A stretch of DNA of 8,497 nucleotides from DATIXD01 sp035518875 (GTDB taxonomy: Bacteria > Pseudomonadota > Gammaproteobacteria > Methylococcales > Methylococcaceae), in the NCBI GenBank assembly GCA_035518875.1, contig DATIXD010000148.1, positions 1 to 8,497 of the forward strand, given 5' to 3'. A program made the translations under genes and the position numbers. Of this stretch, positions 1-6,758 are shown one piece after another. The notes beneath the pieces are model-generated. The model saw nothing but the letters and a program-made list of their open reading frames with translations. It was not told the DNA's origin and did no database searches. Position 1 is the first letter of the stretch, and each line of letters starts with the position of its first letter.

Positions 1-240
1 GCGCTCGTTGGTGCAACCGATTCAAAAAGCCGCCTAAGACTCTTTAAAGAGCCAACAAAGGCCGGCTCGCCGGTTTTCGGGGAACTCTGGCTCAAAATCC
101 ACACCAATGAGATTATTTCTCATCTATGAGCCCAAGTTAGATCGATTCTCGTCTTTTCAGGTATCTTCGCTGGTTTTCACCGCTGAAGACATTCAGCTGT
201 GGCGAGCGAAGCCAAATAAAAACGGCACAGCGAAAATGGC
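1..240. other. Non-coding start of window with small palindromes
   Basis: I see no convincing gene here. A plus-strand ORF from 107 runs into the 273-292 palindrome, has no ribosome binding site and resembles no family I know. Two short symmetric sites are visible: a perfect 12-bp palindrome CTCTTTAAAGAG at 40-51, and a GC-rich hairpin at 58-77 listed separately. The sequence is more AT-rich than the coding DNA around it, as expected for intergenic or decayed DNA. Confidence 0.5.
58..77. terminator. Weak terminator-like hairpin
   Basis: AAGGCCGG pairs with CCGGTTTT around a CTCG loop. This gives an 8-bp stem with two G-T pairs, ending in only four T on the plus strand and two A on the other side. 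It could end a plus-strand transcript entering from the left or stop minus-strand readthrough from the membrane protein gene. The short T run makes this tentative. Confidence 0.25.
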
Positions 241-453
241 TTATAAAAGGAAACTTGTCGAAATGCTCTTCCTTATGCAAAGCTTTGCATAACGGCCAAG
301 ACTTGACAGCCACTCGATCAACTCGACCGACTCATCCCGGAAGTAAACCCGCCACATGGGGATCTCGGCTATATCCTCACCCCACATCCTCCATGGATCG
401 CAAGCCGTGCCGAGAGCCCCATCAACCGCCACCGACCCAGTTGGGTCAGCCAC
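241..453 (-). CDS. Doubtful small ORF overlapping the end of the membrane protein gene
   Basis: This 70-residue frame starts at a GTG that overlaps the last 8 bases of the upstream minus-strand membrane protein gene, an arrangement that allows translational coupling. The first 50 or so residues look protein-like, with a Trp- and acid-rich stretch around DPWRMWGEDIAEIPMWRVYF, and third codon positions are mostly G or C. The last 20 residues cross the perfect 20-bp palindrome at 273-292 and look random, so the natural 3' end may be lost. I do not recognise the family. It could equally be a chance frame. Confidence 0.25.
   Translation of the reverse strand: MADPTGSVAVDGALGTACDPWRMWGEDIAEIPMWRVYFRDESVELIEWLSSLGRYAKLCIRKSISTSFLL
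273..292. repeat. Perfect 20-bp palindrome
   Basis: TTATGCAAAGCTTTGCATAA is identical to its reverse complement, with no spacer. The symmetry stops exactly at its ends, where C flanks both sides. With no central loop and no T run it is unlikely to be a terminator. It fits a dimeric repressor site, a resolution or recombination scar, or two inverted ends joined head to head. It lies inside the tail of the doubtful 241-453 frame. Confidence 0.8.
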
Positions 454-1786
454 TGTCAGTTTCTCGATCCGGCGGTAACCACTGCTTCAGCGCCTTCCAC
501 CAGGCGTTGAGCCTCGCACCAACTTTCTTCGTCCACCACTCCGTGATCTTCCGATAGAAGTTCGTGGCCGCGTGCGAATGATCAGCGGAATTCATGGAGT
601 GGCCGCCTTCCGGCATCAGGGCCGCACCGTCGCGCACCAGGAAGACGCCGGGGGCCCGGTCCTCTCCGCAGCCCCAGTTCATAATTCCGGTCTGCTCAGG
701 AGTGAACTCGATGATGTTTTCCCCTGGGTGTATGTCGAATTCGAGTCCCATGGTCAGTACAACGATCGGGTGATGGCAGTAGGTGAGATTCTTGCCCTCG
801 ATGATCCATTTCACCGGCACGCCTTTCCTCAGCGCGAAGCGGTCCGGAACGAACCCCTTATGTGTAAGCTCCATGTGGATTACCTGGTAGCCGCCTTGAA
901 CGATCGATTCCTGGGGCATCCCTCCCGTAAGACGAGCCGTCAGGGAATTGAAGTCGTAGCCCGACCCGGTCATGGCCAAGCCCCGGTTGAGCATGATCGC
1001 CCCGAGGCCGATCACGAGGAAACCCGAGGCCTTGATGATCTTCGGGGCGAACTGCGCGGACAAGGTGCTGGTCAACGCCCCGAAGCCGAGCAGGAGCGGC
1101 AGGGTGCCTAGACCGAAGACGAACAGCATTTTCGCGCCCTGGATCGGGCTACCGGTGCCCGCAGCCAGAATGTACATGGCCTGCAGGGGGCCGCAGATGA
1201 TCATCAGGCCGTTCAGAAGGCCGATGATGAACGGATGGCTGTGTGTCCGCATGCCCTGACTGATGAACCGCATCACAAATCTAGGCGTTCGGATGCCGAA
1301 ACGGTTCAAGGGCGCAAACACCTTGAGCATACCGAGGCCGAACAGCAGCAGGAACACGCCCGCCGCGATGCCCGCAAGTCCCCGAAGGAAAGGCGTGAAG
1401 GTGACGATAGCACCGAGCCCACCGAACAATGCGCCGATGATGGTATAGGACAAGGTCTTGCCCGCCCCGTATAGCAGGTGCGCGCCATAGGTGATGCCGG
1501 ACCGCTTGGCGGCCGTGACGGTGTAAGCCACGACCAGGGGGCCGCACATCCCGACGCAGTGGAAGCCGGTCATGAACCCGACCAGGAACAGCAGGCCGTA
1601 GCTCACGGCTTCCTTTGAAATGGGCACTCCCATGGGCATGCCCAGGAGATTGTACAGGTAGAGCAGGACGATGATTCCGCCGAGACTCCCGAGGACCATG
1701 AGCAACCGGCGAAGCGCCGACCGGAATCTCTTCCACACCGGCTCACCGCCTTTCTGATCCAAGACAGCATTAGGGCTGGTATTCAT
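446..1786 (-). CDS. TauE/SafE-like (DsbD_2-type) membrane protein with C-terminal cupredoxin-like domain
   Basis: This predicted inner-membrane protein of 446 residues probably handles copper or another soft metal; the substrate is inferred. Residues 28-47 form a first membrane helix. A motif of the form GFxTGxHCxGMCGP lies at about residues 70-83 (C77, C81), and a half-repeat with ICGPLQAMY (C198) follows, typical of the UreH/DsbD_2-like transmembrane family. Several more helices reach to about residue 267. Residues 303-387 form a single-domain cupredoxin-like fold with candidate ligands C337, H338, H339 and C373, but without the usual CxMGM motif. After a His/Met-containing linker (H396, M398, H403, H405) comes a Trp-rich amphipathic tail. 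I chose the ATG at 1786, with a weak GGGGA about 12 bases upstream. The frame stays open to 2002, but those 72 codons look unlike the family. Family assignment is firm; function is not. Confidence 0.85.
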   Translation of the reverse strand: MNTSPNAVLDQKGGEPVWKRFRSALRRLLMVLGSLGGIIVLLYLYNLLGMPMGVPISKEAVSYGLLFLVGFMTGFHCVGMCGPLVVAYTVTAAKRSGITYGAHLLYGAGKTLSYTIIGALFGGLGAIVTFTPFLRGLAGIAAGVFLLLFGLGMLKVFAPLNRFGIRTPRFVMRFISQGMRTHSHPFIIGLLNGLMIICGPLQAMYILAAGTGSPIQGAKMLFVFGLGTLPLLLGFGALTSTLSAQFAPKIIKASGFLVIGLGAIMLNRGLAMTGSGYDFNSLTARLTGGMPQESIVQGGYQVIHMELTHKGFVPDRFALRKGVPVKWIIEGKNLTYCHHPIVVLTMGLEFDIHPGENIIEFTPEQTGIMNWGCGEDRAPGVFLVRDGAALMPEGGHSMNSADHSHAATNFYRKITEWWTKKVGARLNAWWKALKQWLPPDRETDSG

Positions 1787-2058
1787 GGCTATAGTATTTC
1801 CCCGATTCATCGAAGGATTCAATGAACATATTGAGCCCCATCTGGCGATGGCGCGGCAGTTTCTACTTCGCTGCTCAATTTGACCTTGCGGGTTATCCAT
1901 TTGACTACGGTTTCCACAAGAGATTGCGTTGTCTGCCATGACGACCACCCGGAAGCTTGCGCCGCATCTAATGTTTGACGTTCTATGAAAGAGCAAGACC
2001 ACAACAGGTAGTGGATACCGGACTTAAATAGATATCCCGTTTGACCTTTATGCCGCAC

Positions 2059-2078
2059 CAGGGCAGTCGCATGAAGGA
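2059..2078 (+). repeat. Probable left terminal inverted repeat of the ISAs1-like element
   Basis: CAGGGCAGTCGCATGAAGGA lies 94 bases before the transposase start. A CAGGGC start is, to my recollection, typical of ISAs1-family ends. No complete partner is visible in the window. A partial match, GCCGCCCTG at 2843-2851, shares only the last six or seven bases and cannot be trusted. Confidence 0.45.
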
Positions 2079-2093
2079 AAAGGGTGGTTTTTT

Positions 2094-2123
2094 TTGACAA
2101 TAGTCGGTTCGAGGTGGTGTAAA
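2094..2123 (+). promoter_or_regulatory. Likely sigma-70 promoter of the transposase
   Basis: A perfect -35 TTGACA at 2094-2099 is followed after 18 bases by TGTAAA at 2118-2123, a four-of-six -10 match. It lies inside the element, between the left end and the transposase start, and points towards the transposase. It could also send readthrough into the response regulator gene. Confidence 0.4.
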
Positions 2124-2152
2124 GCGTCGTTTTTTCAGCTGCCTCTAGATTG

Positions 2153-2854
2153 ATGGAAACCGATGAGAAGTTGTTTTTGGATCACTTTGCCGACCTGGAA
2201 GATCCGCGTTCGCGGCAGTCGCCCCACAGCTTGATGGAACTTTTGCTAACGGCGATCTGCGCGGTGTTTTGCGGCGCGGACGGTTGGGCGGGCGTGGCGT
2301 TATGGGGACGGGCCAAGCTGTCCTGGTTGCGGCAGTTCTTGCCATTCCAAAACGGCGTGGCCGCGCATGACACGTTCGGGCGAGTGTTCGCGTTGCTGGA
2401 TGCGGCGGTGTTTGAACAGCGCTTTATCGCCTGGATGCGGTCGGTATGCGGGGCCTTCAAGGGCTTGCAGGTGGCTCTTGATGGCAAGACGGTGCGGCGT
2501 TCGAAGTCGTCCGGGCAGAAGGCCCTCCATATGGTTTCGGCGTTTGCGCACGGTCTGGGGCTGACCTTGGGGCAGGTGAAGACGGCGGAGAAATCAAACG
2601 AAATCACGGCCATCCCGGAATTGCTGGACGCCTTGTTGCTGAAGGGCTGTATCGTCACCATCGACGCCATGGGCTGCCAGAAGGCGATCGCCGCCAAGAT
2701 CGTCCGGCAAGAATCCGACTACGCCCTGATGGTCAAAAACAACCAGTCCCCTTGGCTGCGGCGATCGAAGGTGTTGCATCTAAAACAGACATCGATACTG
2801 AACGATACATTTGCGGCGAAATGGCATAGTGACAAAGCACTGGCCGCCCTGTAA
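2153..2854 (+). pseudogene. Truncated ISAs1-family transposase
   Basis: This is a DDE transposase, the enzyme that cuts and joins the ends of the insertion sequence. Counting from the ATG at 2153, the N-terminal associated domain spans about residues 5-90 (FADLEDPRSRQ and a LLLTAICAVFCGADGW stretch). The catalytic domain then begins with VALDGKTVR (D110) and VTIDAMGCQKAIA (D171), and continues to DYALMVKNNQ at about residue 198. Family members are usually about 370 residues. Here the frame departs after KNNQ into some 35 unrelated residues and stops, losing the third catalytic acidic residue. A TTG at 2150 directly before the ATG is an alternative start. No good ribosome binding site is seen. 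I treat it as a non-functional remnant. Confidence 0.8.
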
Positions 2855-2863
2855 AAAGATGCT

Positions 2864-3586
2864 ATGGAGGCAGAATCACACCTACTCATAGTCGACGACG
2901 ACCGGGAAATTCGAACGCGCGTGGGCGACTATCTCAAAAAGAACGGCTACCAGGTCAGCTTGGCTTCCGATGGAAAGCCAATGCGAGCGATTCTTGAGGA
3001 GAGCCGTACAGACCTTGTTGTGCTCGACCTGATGTTGCCCGGTGAGGACGGCTTGAGTCTTTGCCGAGAGTTGCGTACGCGATCTGACTTGCCGGCGCTG
3101 ATGTTGACTGCCAAGAGCGATCCCTTCGATCGCGTGATTGGCTTGGAGGTAGGGGCTGATGACTACCTGACGAAACCGTTCGAAGCGCGCGAATTGCTGG
3201 CGCGCATACGCAGTGTTCTCCGGCGTACCCAGACAATGCCCCCTAACCTCACAACCCCACGGCCTCGACGTTTCCGCTTTGTCGGCTGGACGTTGGATGC
3301 CAAGACCCATCAACTCACTTCACCGCAAGGCGTGGCGGTCAAGTTGTCCGGCGCTGAATTCCGTCTACTGCATATCTTCCTGACCCATCCCAATCAGGTG
3401 TTGAGCCGCGATGAGCTGATGGAGCTGACCAAGGGCCGCGACGCAGATCCTTTCGATCGCTCGATCGACCTGCGGGTGAGCCGGTTGCGCCAGAAAGTGG
3501 GAGACGATGCCCGTGCCCCCTGGCTCATCAAAACTATAAGGAGTGAAGGTTATTTCCTGGCTGCAGGCTTTGAATCGGGGGTTTGA
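2864..3586 (+). CDS. OmpR-family response regulator with winged-helix DNA-binding domain
   Basis: This 240-residue cytoplasmic transcription regulator is controlled by phosphorylation of an aspartate. The receiver domain (about residues 5-118) has the acidic pocket D11-D13, phospho-acceptor D55 in VVLDLMLPGEDGL, T82 and K104 (LTKPF). A linker leads to a winged-helix domain (about 133-236) with the pattern LSGAEFRLL, LSRDELMELTKGR, FDRSIDLRVSRLRQKV and IRSEGYFL. The LMLPGEDGLSLCRELR stretch and the ARGR/TKGR-like recognition region make it closest to OmpR itself. The start is the first ATG of the frame; no clear ribosome binding site precedes it, and a GGAGG lies just inside the gene. The partner gene follows after 3 bases. 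The upstream DNA is an insertion-sequence remnant, so its native promoter may have been replaced. Confidence 0.92.
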   Translation: MEAESHLLIVDDDREIRTRVGDYLKKNGYQVSLASDGKPMRAILEESRTDLVVLDLMLPGEDGLSLCRELRTRSDLPALMLTAKSDPFDRVIGLEVGADDYLTKPFEARELLARIRSVLRRTQTMPPNLTTPRPRRFRFVGWTLDAKTHQLTSPQGVAVKLSGAEFRLLHIFLTHPNQVLSRDELMELTKGRDADPFDRSIDLRVSRLRQKVGDDARAPWLIKTIRSEGYFLAAGFESGV

Positions 3587-3589
3587 TCG

Positions 3590-3934
3590 ATGCTATGGCC
3601 ACTCCGTTCGCTGTCGGTGACGCTGTTCATGATCGTCCTGGGAGGTGTGGTAATGGCCAGCGCCATAAGCCATACGTTCCATCATCACGATCGTAAACGC
3701 ATTATTGAAGAGTATCGCCAGCACACCGCCGTTGAACATTTGCTCGATGCGATGCGTTTTCTAGCTCCGCTTCCTCCCTCTCCCAGAATCACCGCCGTCA
3801 GTGTATCGCCGCCCAGCGAGTGGGTCATCGAGTTCGGCTCTTTTGCGGACAACACCTCGGGCGAAGTGGCTCCGACATTCGCTAATGCTCTGGCAGACCG
3901 CGTAGCCGATGTAGCGCAGGTAGAGGGTGCCTAG
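3590..3934 (+). pseudogene. Truncated sensor histidine kinase, N-terminal sensor part only
   Basis: The frame codes 114 residues. Residues about 5-27 form one hydrophobic membrane helix after a basic start (MLWPLRSLSVTLF). An extracytoplasmic stretch with a His cluster (HHHDRKR, residues 31-37) runs to the end. Position, 3 bases after an OmpR-type regulator, and the N-terminal pattern match EnvZ-like kinases of about 430 residues. The second membrane helix, HAMP, the His-containing dimerisation domain and the ATPase domain are all missing and do not appear in any frame before 4146. It therefore cannot phosphorylate its neighbour. The family call rests on context and the membrane pattern. A genuine small membrane partner of the regulator is the main alternative. 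Confidence 0.6.
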
Positions 3935-4145
3935 ATGGAACGACCGACTCAATGTGATGAAGAGACACCCGACTGCTCACTTACAGCACGAGTTCGGGCC
4001 CGGTTTTTTTAAAAGGTACGCCTGGAATTTTTGACGTGCCTTGTGCCATACAGAGACCGACGTCGATTTCGTCGGGTTCACTCGCATGTTCCGATGGATA
4101 GCTTAGCACGCGACCGCCCTTCCTACCTGAGGTGCAAAGCAATTT
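3935..4145. other. Intergenic stretch before the peptidase gene
   Basis: No gene is supported here. Immediately after the TAG stop at 3932-3934, the same frame restarts with ATG and stays open for 25 codons to a TAA at 4010-4012, beside a run of seven T (4004-4010). None of the three plus frames shows kinase motifs. The region before 4146 should hold the peptidase promoter, but I find no strong -35/-10 pair. GAGGTG at 4129-4134, 11 bases before the start codon, is a plausible but distant ribosome binding site. Confidence 0.5.
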
Positions 4146-6299
4146 ATGAGACTGTTCAATATATGGTTCATTCTGGTCAGCCTTCTTTTGGGCAGCATGA
4201 CCTCGTCTGCGCAAGGCTTTGGACCGCCTCGCCCTCGTATCACGACGCCGATTGACGAAGGGGTACGGACACCTATGCAGGGAAACACGCATCCGGAGGC
4301 GATCCCGGCCTTTGACCTCGGTCGTGTCAATGATGACCTACCGCTAGAGCATCTATTGTTGCAGCTAAGGCGTAGTCCCGAGCAGGAACAGGCACTGCAC
4401 AGGCTACTGACCGACCTGTATGACCCGAACTCCGAGAGGTATCATCAGTGGATCGGGCCGACCGCATTTGGTCAAGCCTTTGGGGTTGCGCAAGAAGACA
4501 TTGCAACGCTAAGGGGTTGGCTTGAGTCACACGGTTTACGTGTCAATGCCGTTTATCCAAGTGGCATGGTGATGGATATATCAGCCACTGCCGGCCAGTT
4601 GACAGAGACATTTCATGCCGAGATGCACCTGTATAGTCGCCGTGGTAGGGTTCCCAAGGTCCACATGGCGAACGCGACCGATCCGCTGGTCCCGTCGGCT
4701 CTGGCCGCCGTAGTCGTCGGGATTGTCTCACTGCATGATTTTCGACCACACCCCATGATCCATAACGTCAGTGCGGTCAGGCGAAACGGGGTGCGGGGAG
4801 GGTGGATGCGAGTCGATACCTCGCCTGCTTTTTCGTTTCCGTATCAGGGGAGAGAGCAGTACGTCGTTGGACCGCAGGATTTCGCGACGATTTACAACGT
4901 GCGTCCACTCTGGATGCAAAGCTCTCACATTACCGGTCGGGGCGAAAGCATCGCCGTCGTCGAGGACAGCAATATGCTCAAATCCGACTGGATAACCTTT
5001 CGAGCGGCGTTCGGCCTTGCTTCATTCGGAGGTACATTGAGCCAAGTGCATCCCGCTCCGCCTTCGGGCGCGAATAACTGTTCAAACCCGGGGAGGAATG
5101 GTGACGAGAGCGAGGCGGCGCTGGATGCAGAGTGGGCCAGCGCCGTGGCGCCCGGGGCATCGATCGTACTCGCGTCTTGCGCAAATACCGCGACGACCTT
5201 CGGGGGCCTCATCGCAGCCCAGAATCTACTCAATAGCCCCACGCCACCGCCTATCATCAGCATGAGCTATGGGGCATGCGAGAGCGATCTGGGCGCCGCC
5301 GGGAATGCCGCGTACTATCATACCTGGCAGCAAGCGGCGGCCGAAGGGGTATCCGTATTTGTGGCGACCGGCGACTCTGGGGCCGCCGGGTGCGATGCGG
5401 GGTCCTACGCGACACGGGGGATTGCAGCGAGCGGGTTCGCCTCGACGCCCTACAATGTGGCCGTCGGGGGGACGGACTTCCAGGATTTTATCGAGGGCAG
5501 CATCGGGGCGTATTGGACCGCGGCAAACAGAACAGGCCTGGAGTCTGCGCGATCTTACATACCTGAGATCCCATGGAACGATTCGTGCGCCAGCAATTTA
5601 CTCGCCCAGCACTTAGGGTATCCGAGCGGTACAGCGTTCTGCCAAAGCAAAGCGGCCCGCCCCGACTTTATTGACATCGCTGCCGGTAGCGGCGGTCCGA
5701 GTGCAGTATATGTCAAGCCAGCGTGGCAAGCCGGGGTCATCGGCATACGTGGCGATGGCAAACGGGACGTGCCCGACGTCTCGTTATTTGCCGCGGACGG
5801 ACTCTATGCCCACGCACTCCTTTTCTGCATGTCGGACACACAGTTCGGAGGCATTCCGTGCATCTATACCAGCCCCACCGATGCGGTTCTCAATAGCGCC
5901 GGTGGCACTTCGTTTGTTGCCCCAGCGTTTGCTGGGATCCAAGCGCTCGTCAATCAACGAACGGGGCGGAGGTGGGGCAATCCAAACCCCGTGCTATACA
6001 AGCTCGCAGCGGCTGAATATGGGAGCCAAGTTCAGCCGAACGTCCGCAACTTGGCAGTTTGCAATGCTACAAATGGGGTGACGATTGGAAAAACCTGCGT
6101 CTTTCAGGATGTGACGAGGGGGAGCAATGCGGTCGTTTGTAAGGGTAACAGAAACTGTTTTCGGCCCGCGGGCGACATCTATGGGGTGCTGTCCAGCTCC
6201 TCCGCGGTACTGGGCGCAGCCTACACTTCAGGAACTGGATGGGATTTTGCTACTGGTCTAGGCAGTGTTAACGTTACTAATCTTGTGACGAAGTGGTGA
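4146..6299 (+). CDS. Secreted S53-family serine-carboxyl peptidase (sedolisin/kumamolisin type) with activation propeptide
   Basis: This 717-residue protein is a predicted exported endopeptidase; family members are typically active at acidic pH. Residues 1-22 form a signal peptide (hydrophobic core FNIWFILVSLLLG, likely cut after SSA). Residues about 50-200 match the Pro-kumamolisin activation domain. The catalytic domain follows from about 235: E323 and D327 (SEAALD, the E-x3-D of the family triad), D410 for the oxyanion (VATGDSG) and the nucleophile S589 (GGTSFVAP). The calcium site is intact, with D655-V656 and G696, G698, D700 in GTGWDFATGLG close to the C-terminus. Twelve cysteines, all in the mature part, suggest up to six disulfides, more than in many bacterial members. 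No C-terminal secretion or binding domain follows. The gene appears to be single; control by the upstream regulator is possible but not shown. Confidence 0.95.
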   Translation: MRLFNIWFILVSLLLGSMTSSAQGFGPPRPRITTPIDEGVRTPMQGNTHPEAIPAFDLGRVNDDLPLEHLLLQLRRSPEQEQALHRLLTDLYDPNSERYHQWIGPTAFGQAFGVAQEDIATLRGWLESHGLRVNAVYPSGMVMDISATAGQLTETFHAEMHLYSRRGRVPKVHMANATDPLVPSALAAVVVGIVSLHDFRPHPMIHNVSAVRRNGVRGGWMRVDTSPAFSFPYQGREQYVVGPQDFATIYNVRPLWMQSSHITGRGESIAVVEDSNMLKSDWITFRAAFGLASFGGTLSQVHPAPPSGANNCSNPGRNGDESEAALDAEWASAVAPGASIVLASCANTATTFGGLIAAQNLLNSPTPPPIISMSYGACESDLGAAGNAAYYHTWQQAAAEGVSVFVATGDSGAAGCDAGSYATRGIAASGFASTPYNVAVGGTDFQDFIEGSIGAYWTAANRTGLESARSYIPEIPWNDSCASNLLAQHLGYPSGTAFCQSKAARPDFIDIAAGSGGPSAVYVKPAWQAGVIGIRGDGKRDVPDVSLFAADGLYAHALLFCMSDTQFGGIPCIYTSPTDAVLNSAGGTSFVAPAFAGIQALVNQRTGRRWGNPNPVLYKLAAAEYGSQVQPNVRNLAVCNATNGVTIGKTCVFQDVTRGSNAVVCKGNRNCFRPAGDIYGVLSSSSAVLGAAYTSGTGWDFATGLGSVNVTNLVTKW

Positions 6300-6393
6300 C
6301 CCGGGATGAGGGAACTCCCAACAGCGGTGGAATTTGGGGGTGTTATAAACTCTTGAAGGTGGCGGCAAAAGAGCTATGGGTAGGATGCGTATC

Positions 6394-6413
6394 ATGACGC
6401 CGAACAGCGTCAT
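6394..6413. repeat. Perfect inverted repeat, 7-bp arms
   Basis: ATGACGC and GCGTCAT flank a six-base loop (CGAACA). There is no T run on either side, so a terminator is unlikely. It could be a protein-binding site or a small structured element. Confidence 0.55.
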
Positions 6414-6551
6414 TCTGACCACGACGACGTCTTGCTTCTCGCGCGCTTGCGCGGACCTCGGTTTGCGAAACTTCTTTTGGCTACCCAATGCTAGTTCTAA
6501 ACTCCGGCCCGAACCGAGTGTCCAATCCACTGATTTTGAAGAATGCTCGTT

Positions 6552-6579
6552 TGCGGACTTCGTCACATGAAAGTCCGCA
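6552..6579. repeat. Perfect inverted repeat, 9-bp arms
   Basis: TGCGGACTT and AAGTCCGCA flank a ten-base loop. The arm sequence recurs as GAAGTCCGC at 6644-6652, so the site may belong to a small family of repeated binding sites near the putative element end. Confidence 0.65.
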
Positions 6580-6666
6580 GTTTCGGAGAAGAGAGAGCGA
6601 AAAACCGGGATTTTGGCCTTGAAACCGGCCTTTTTCCGTTCCCGAAGTCCGCGCTTATTTTCTGAA

Positions 6667-6696
6667 GCCCGCGCCATTTCTGGCGTGCACGCGGGC
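6667..6696. repeat. Perfect inverted repeat, 7-bp arms
   Basis: GCCCGCG and CGCGGGC flank 16 bases that can themselves fold (CGCCA-TTTC-TGGCG). The hairpin stands directly beside the terminator at 6702-6728 and may add to transcription stop on the minus strand, though it has no T run of its own. Confidence 0.5.
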
Positions 6697-6701
6697 AATG
6701 A

Positions 6702-6728
6702 AAAAGCCCAGAGAGTTTCTGCGCTTTT
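6702..6728 (-). terminator. Rho-independent terminator after the tRNA-like end and hup
   Basis: Read on the minus strand, AAAAGCGCAGA pairs with TCTGGGCTTTT around the loop AACTC, an 11-bp stem with a single G-G mismatch, followed by a further T. It begins five bases after the CCA of the tRNA-like 3' end, the usual distance for a native tRNA or tmRNA terminator. It would also end the hup transcript. Confidence 0.8.
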
Positions 6729-6733
6729 GATAT

Positions 6734-6758
6734 TGGTGGAGGGGAAGGGAATTGAACC
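6734..6758 (-). other. Fragment resembling the 3' end of a tRNA or tmRNA gene (possible attachment-site remnant)
   Basis: On the minus strand the bases read GG, TTCAATT (T-loop), CCCTT (3' T-stem), CCCCTCC (3' acceptor strand), A (discriminator) and CCA. T-loop and CUCCACCA together resemble most closely a tmRNA 3' end. The 5' part is absent: the bases before it are the last codons and stop of hup, and only the two inner T-stem pairs are kept with correct pairing. Integrases commonly recombine into exactly this 3' portion of tRNA or tmRNA genes, so I read it as the border of an integrated element. Confidence 0.5.

Larger units (their letters stand above)
2059..2854 (+). mobile_element. Truncated ISAs1-family insertion sequence
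   Basis: The left end is set by a terminal-repeat-like sequence starting CAGGGCAGTCGCATG at 2059, followed by a transposase promoter and the transposase frame. Recognisable transposase sequence ends at about 2750. No inverted copy of the left end is found downstream, so the right third of the element is missing and it should be immobile on its own. The bases before the left end (TGCCGCAC) have no matching direct repeat near 2855. The exact right border is uncertain; 2854 is the stop codon of the chimeric frame. Confidence 0.7.
6300..6701. other. Non-coding stretch rich in hairpins
   Basis: About 400 bases without a supportable gene lie between the peptidase stop and the terminator of the minus-strand block. 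They contain perfect inverted repeats at 6394-6413, 6552-6579 and 6667-6696, and the nine-base word GAAGTCCGC in inverted positions (6553-6561 and 6644-6652), with a related AAGTCCGC at 6571-6578. A minus-strand frame crosses the region but is broken up by these hairpins and has no family resemblance. Confidence 0.55.

Noticed and set aside
107..292. Plus-strand 61-residue frame near the window start
   Set aside because: It has no ribosome binding site or family resemblance, and it ends in the 20-bp palindrome.
572..1111. Plus-strand frame of 179 residues
   Set aside because: It is antisense to the membrane protein gene and shows the Arg/Pro/His-rich composition of a shadow of GC-rich coding DNA.
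1787..2002. Upstream extension of the membrane protein frame to an ATG at 2002
   Set aside because: The 72 extra residues are polar, cysteine- and arginine-rich, unlike a leader of this family, and have no ribosome binding site. The ATG at 1786 sits at the right distance from the first membrane helix.
1819..2100. Minus-strand frame of 93 residues running across the left end of the insertion sequence
   Set aside because: It crosses the element border and has no family resemblance; it would have to be created by the insertion itself.
2182..2697. Minus-strand frame opposite the transposase
   Set aside because: It is a shadow of the transposase frame, whose catalytic motifs are clear.
2843..2851. 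GCCGCCCTG as the right terminal repeat of the insertion sequence
   Set aside because: Only the last six or seven bases agree with the inverted left end, and the flanking bases give no target duplication with 2051-2058.
3995..4010. TTCGGGCCCGG plus seven T as a terminator after the truncated kinase
   Set aside because: The GC core is a continuous palindrome that leaves no room for a loop, so no stable hairpin of the usual form results.
6552..6696. Possible CRISPR-like or tandem repeat array from the recurring GAAGTCCGC word
   Set aside because: There are only three copies, in mixed orientation and with irregular spacing, and no repeat-spacer structure.
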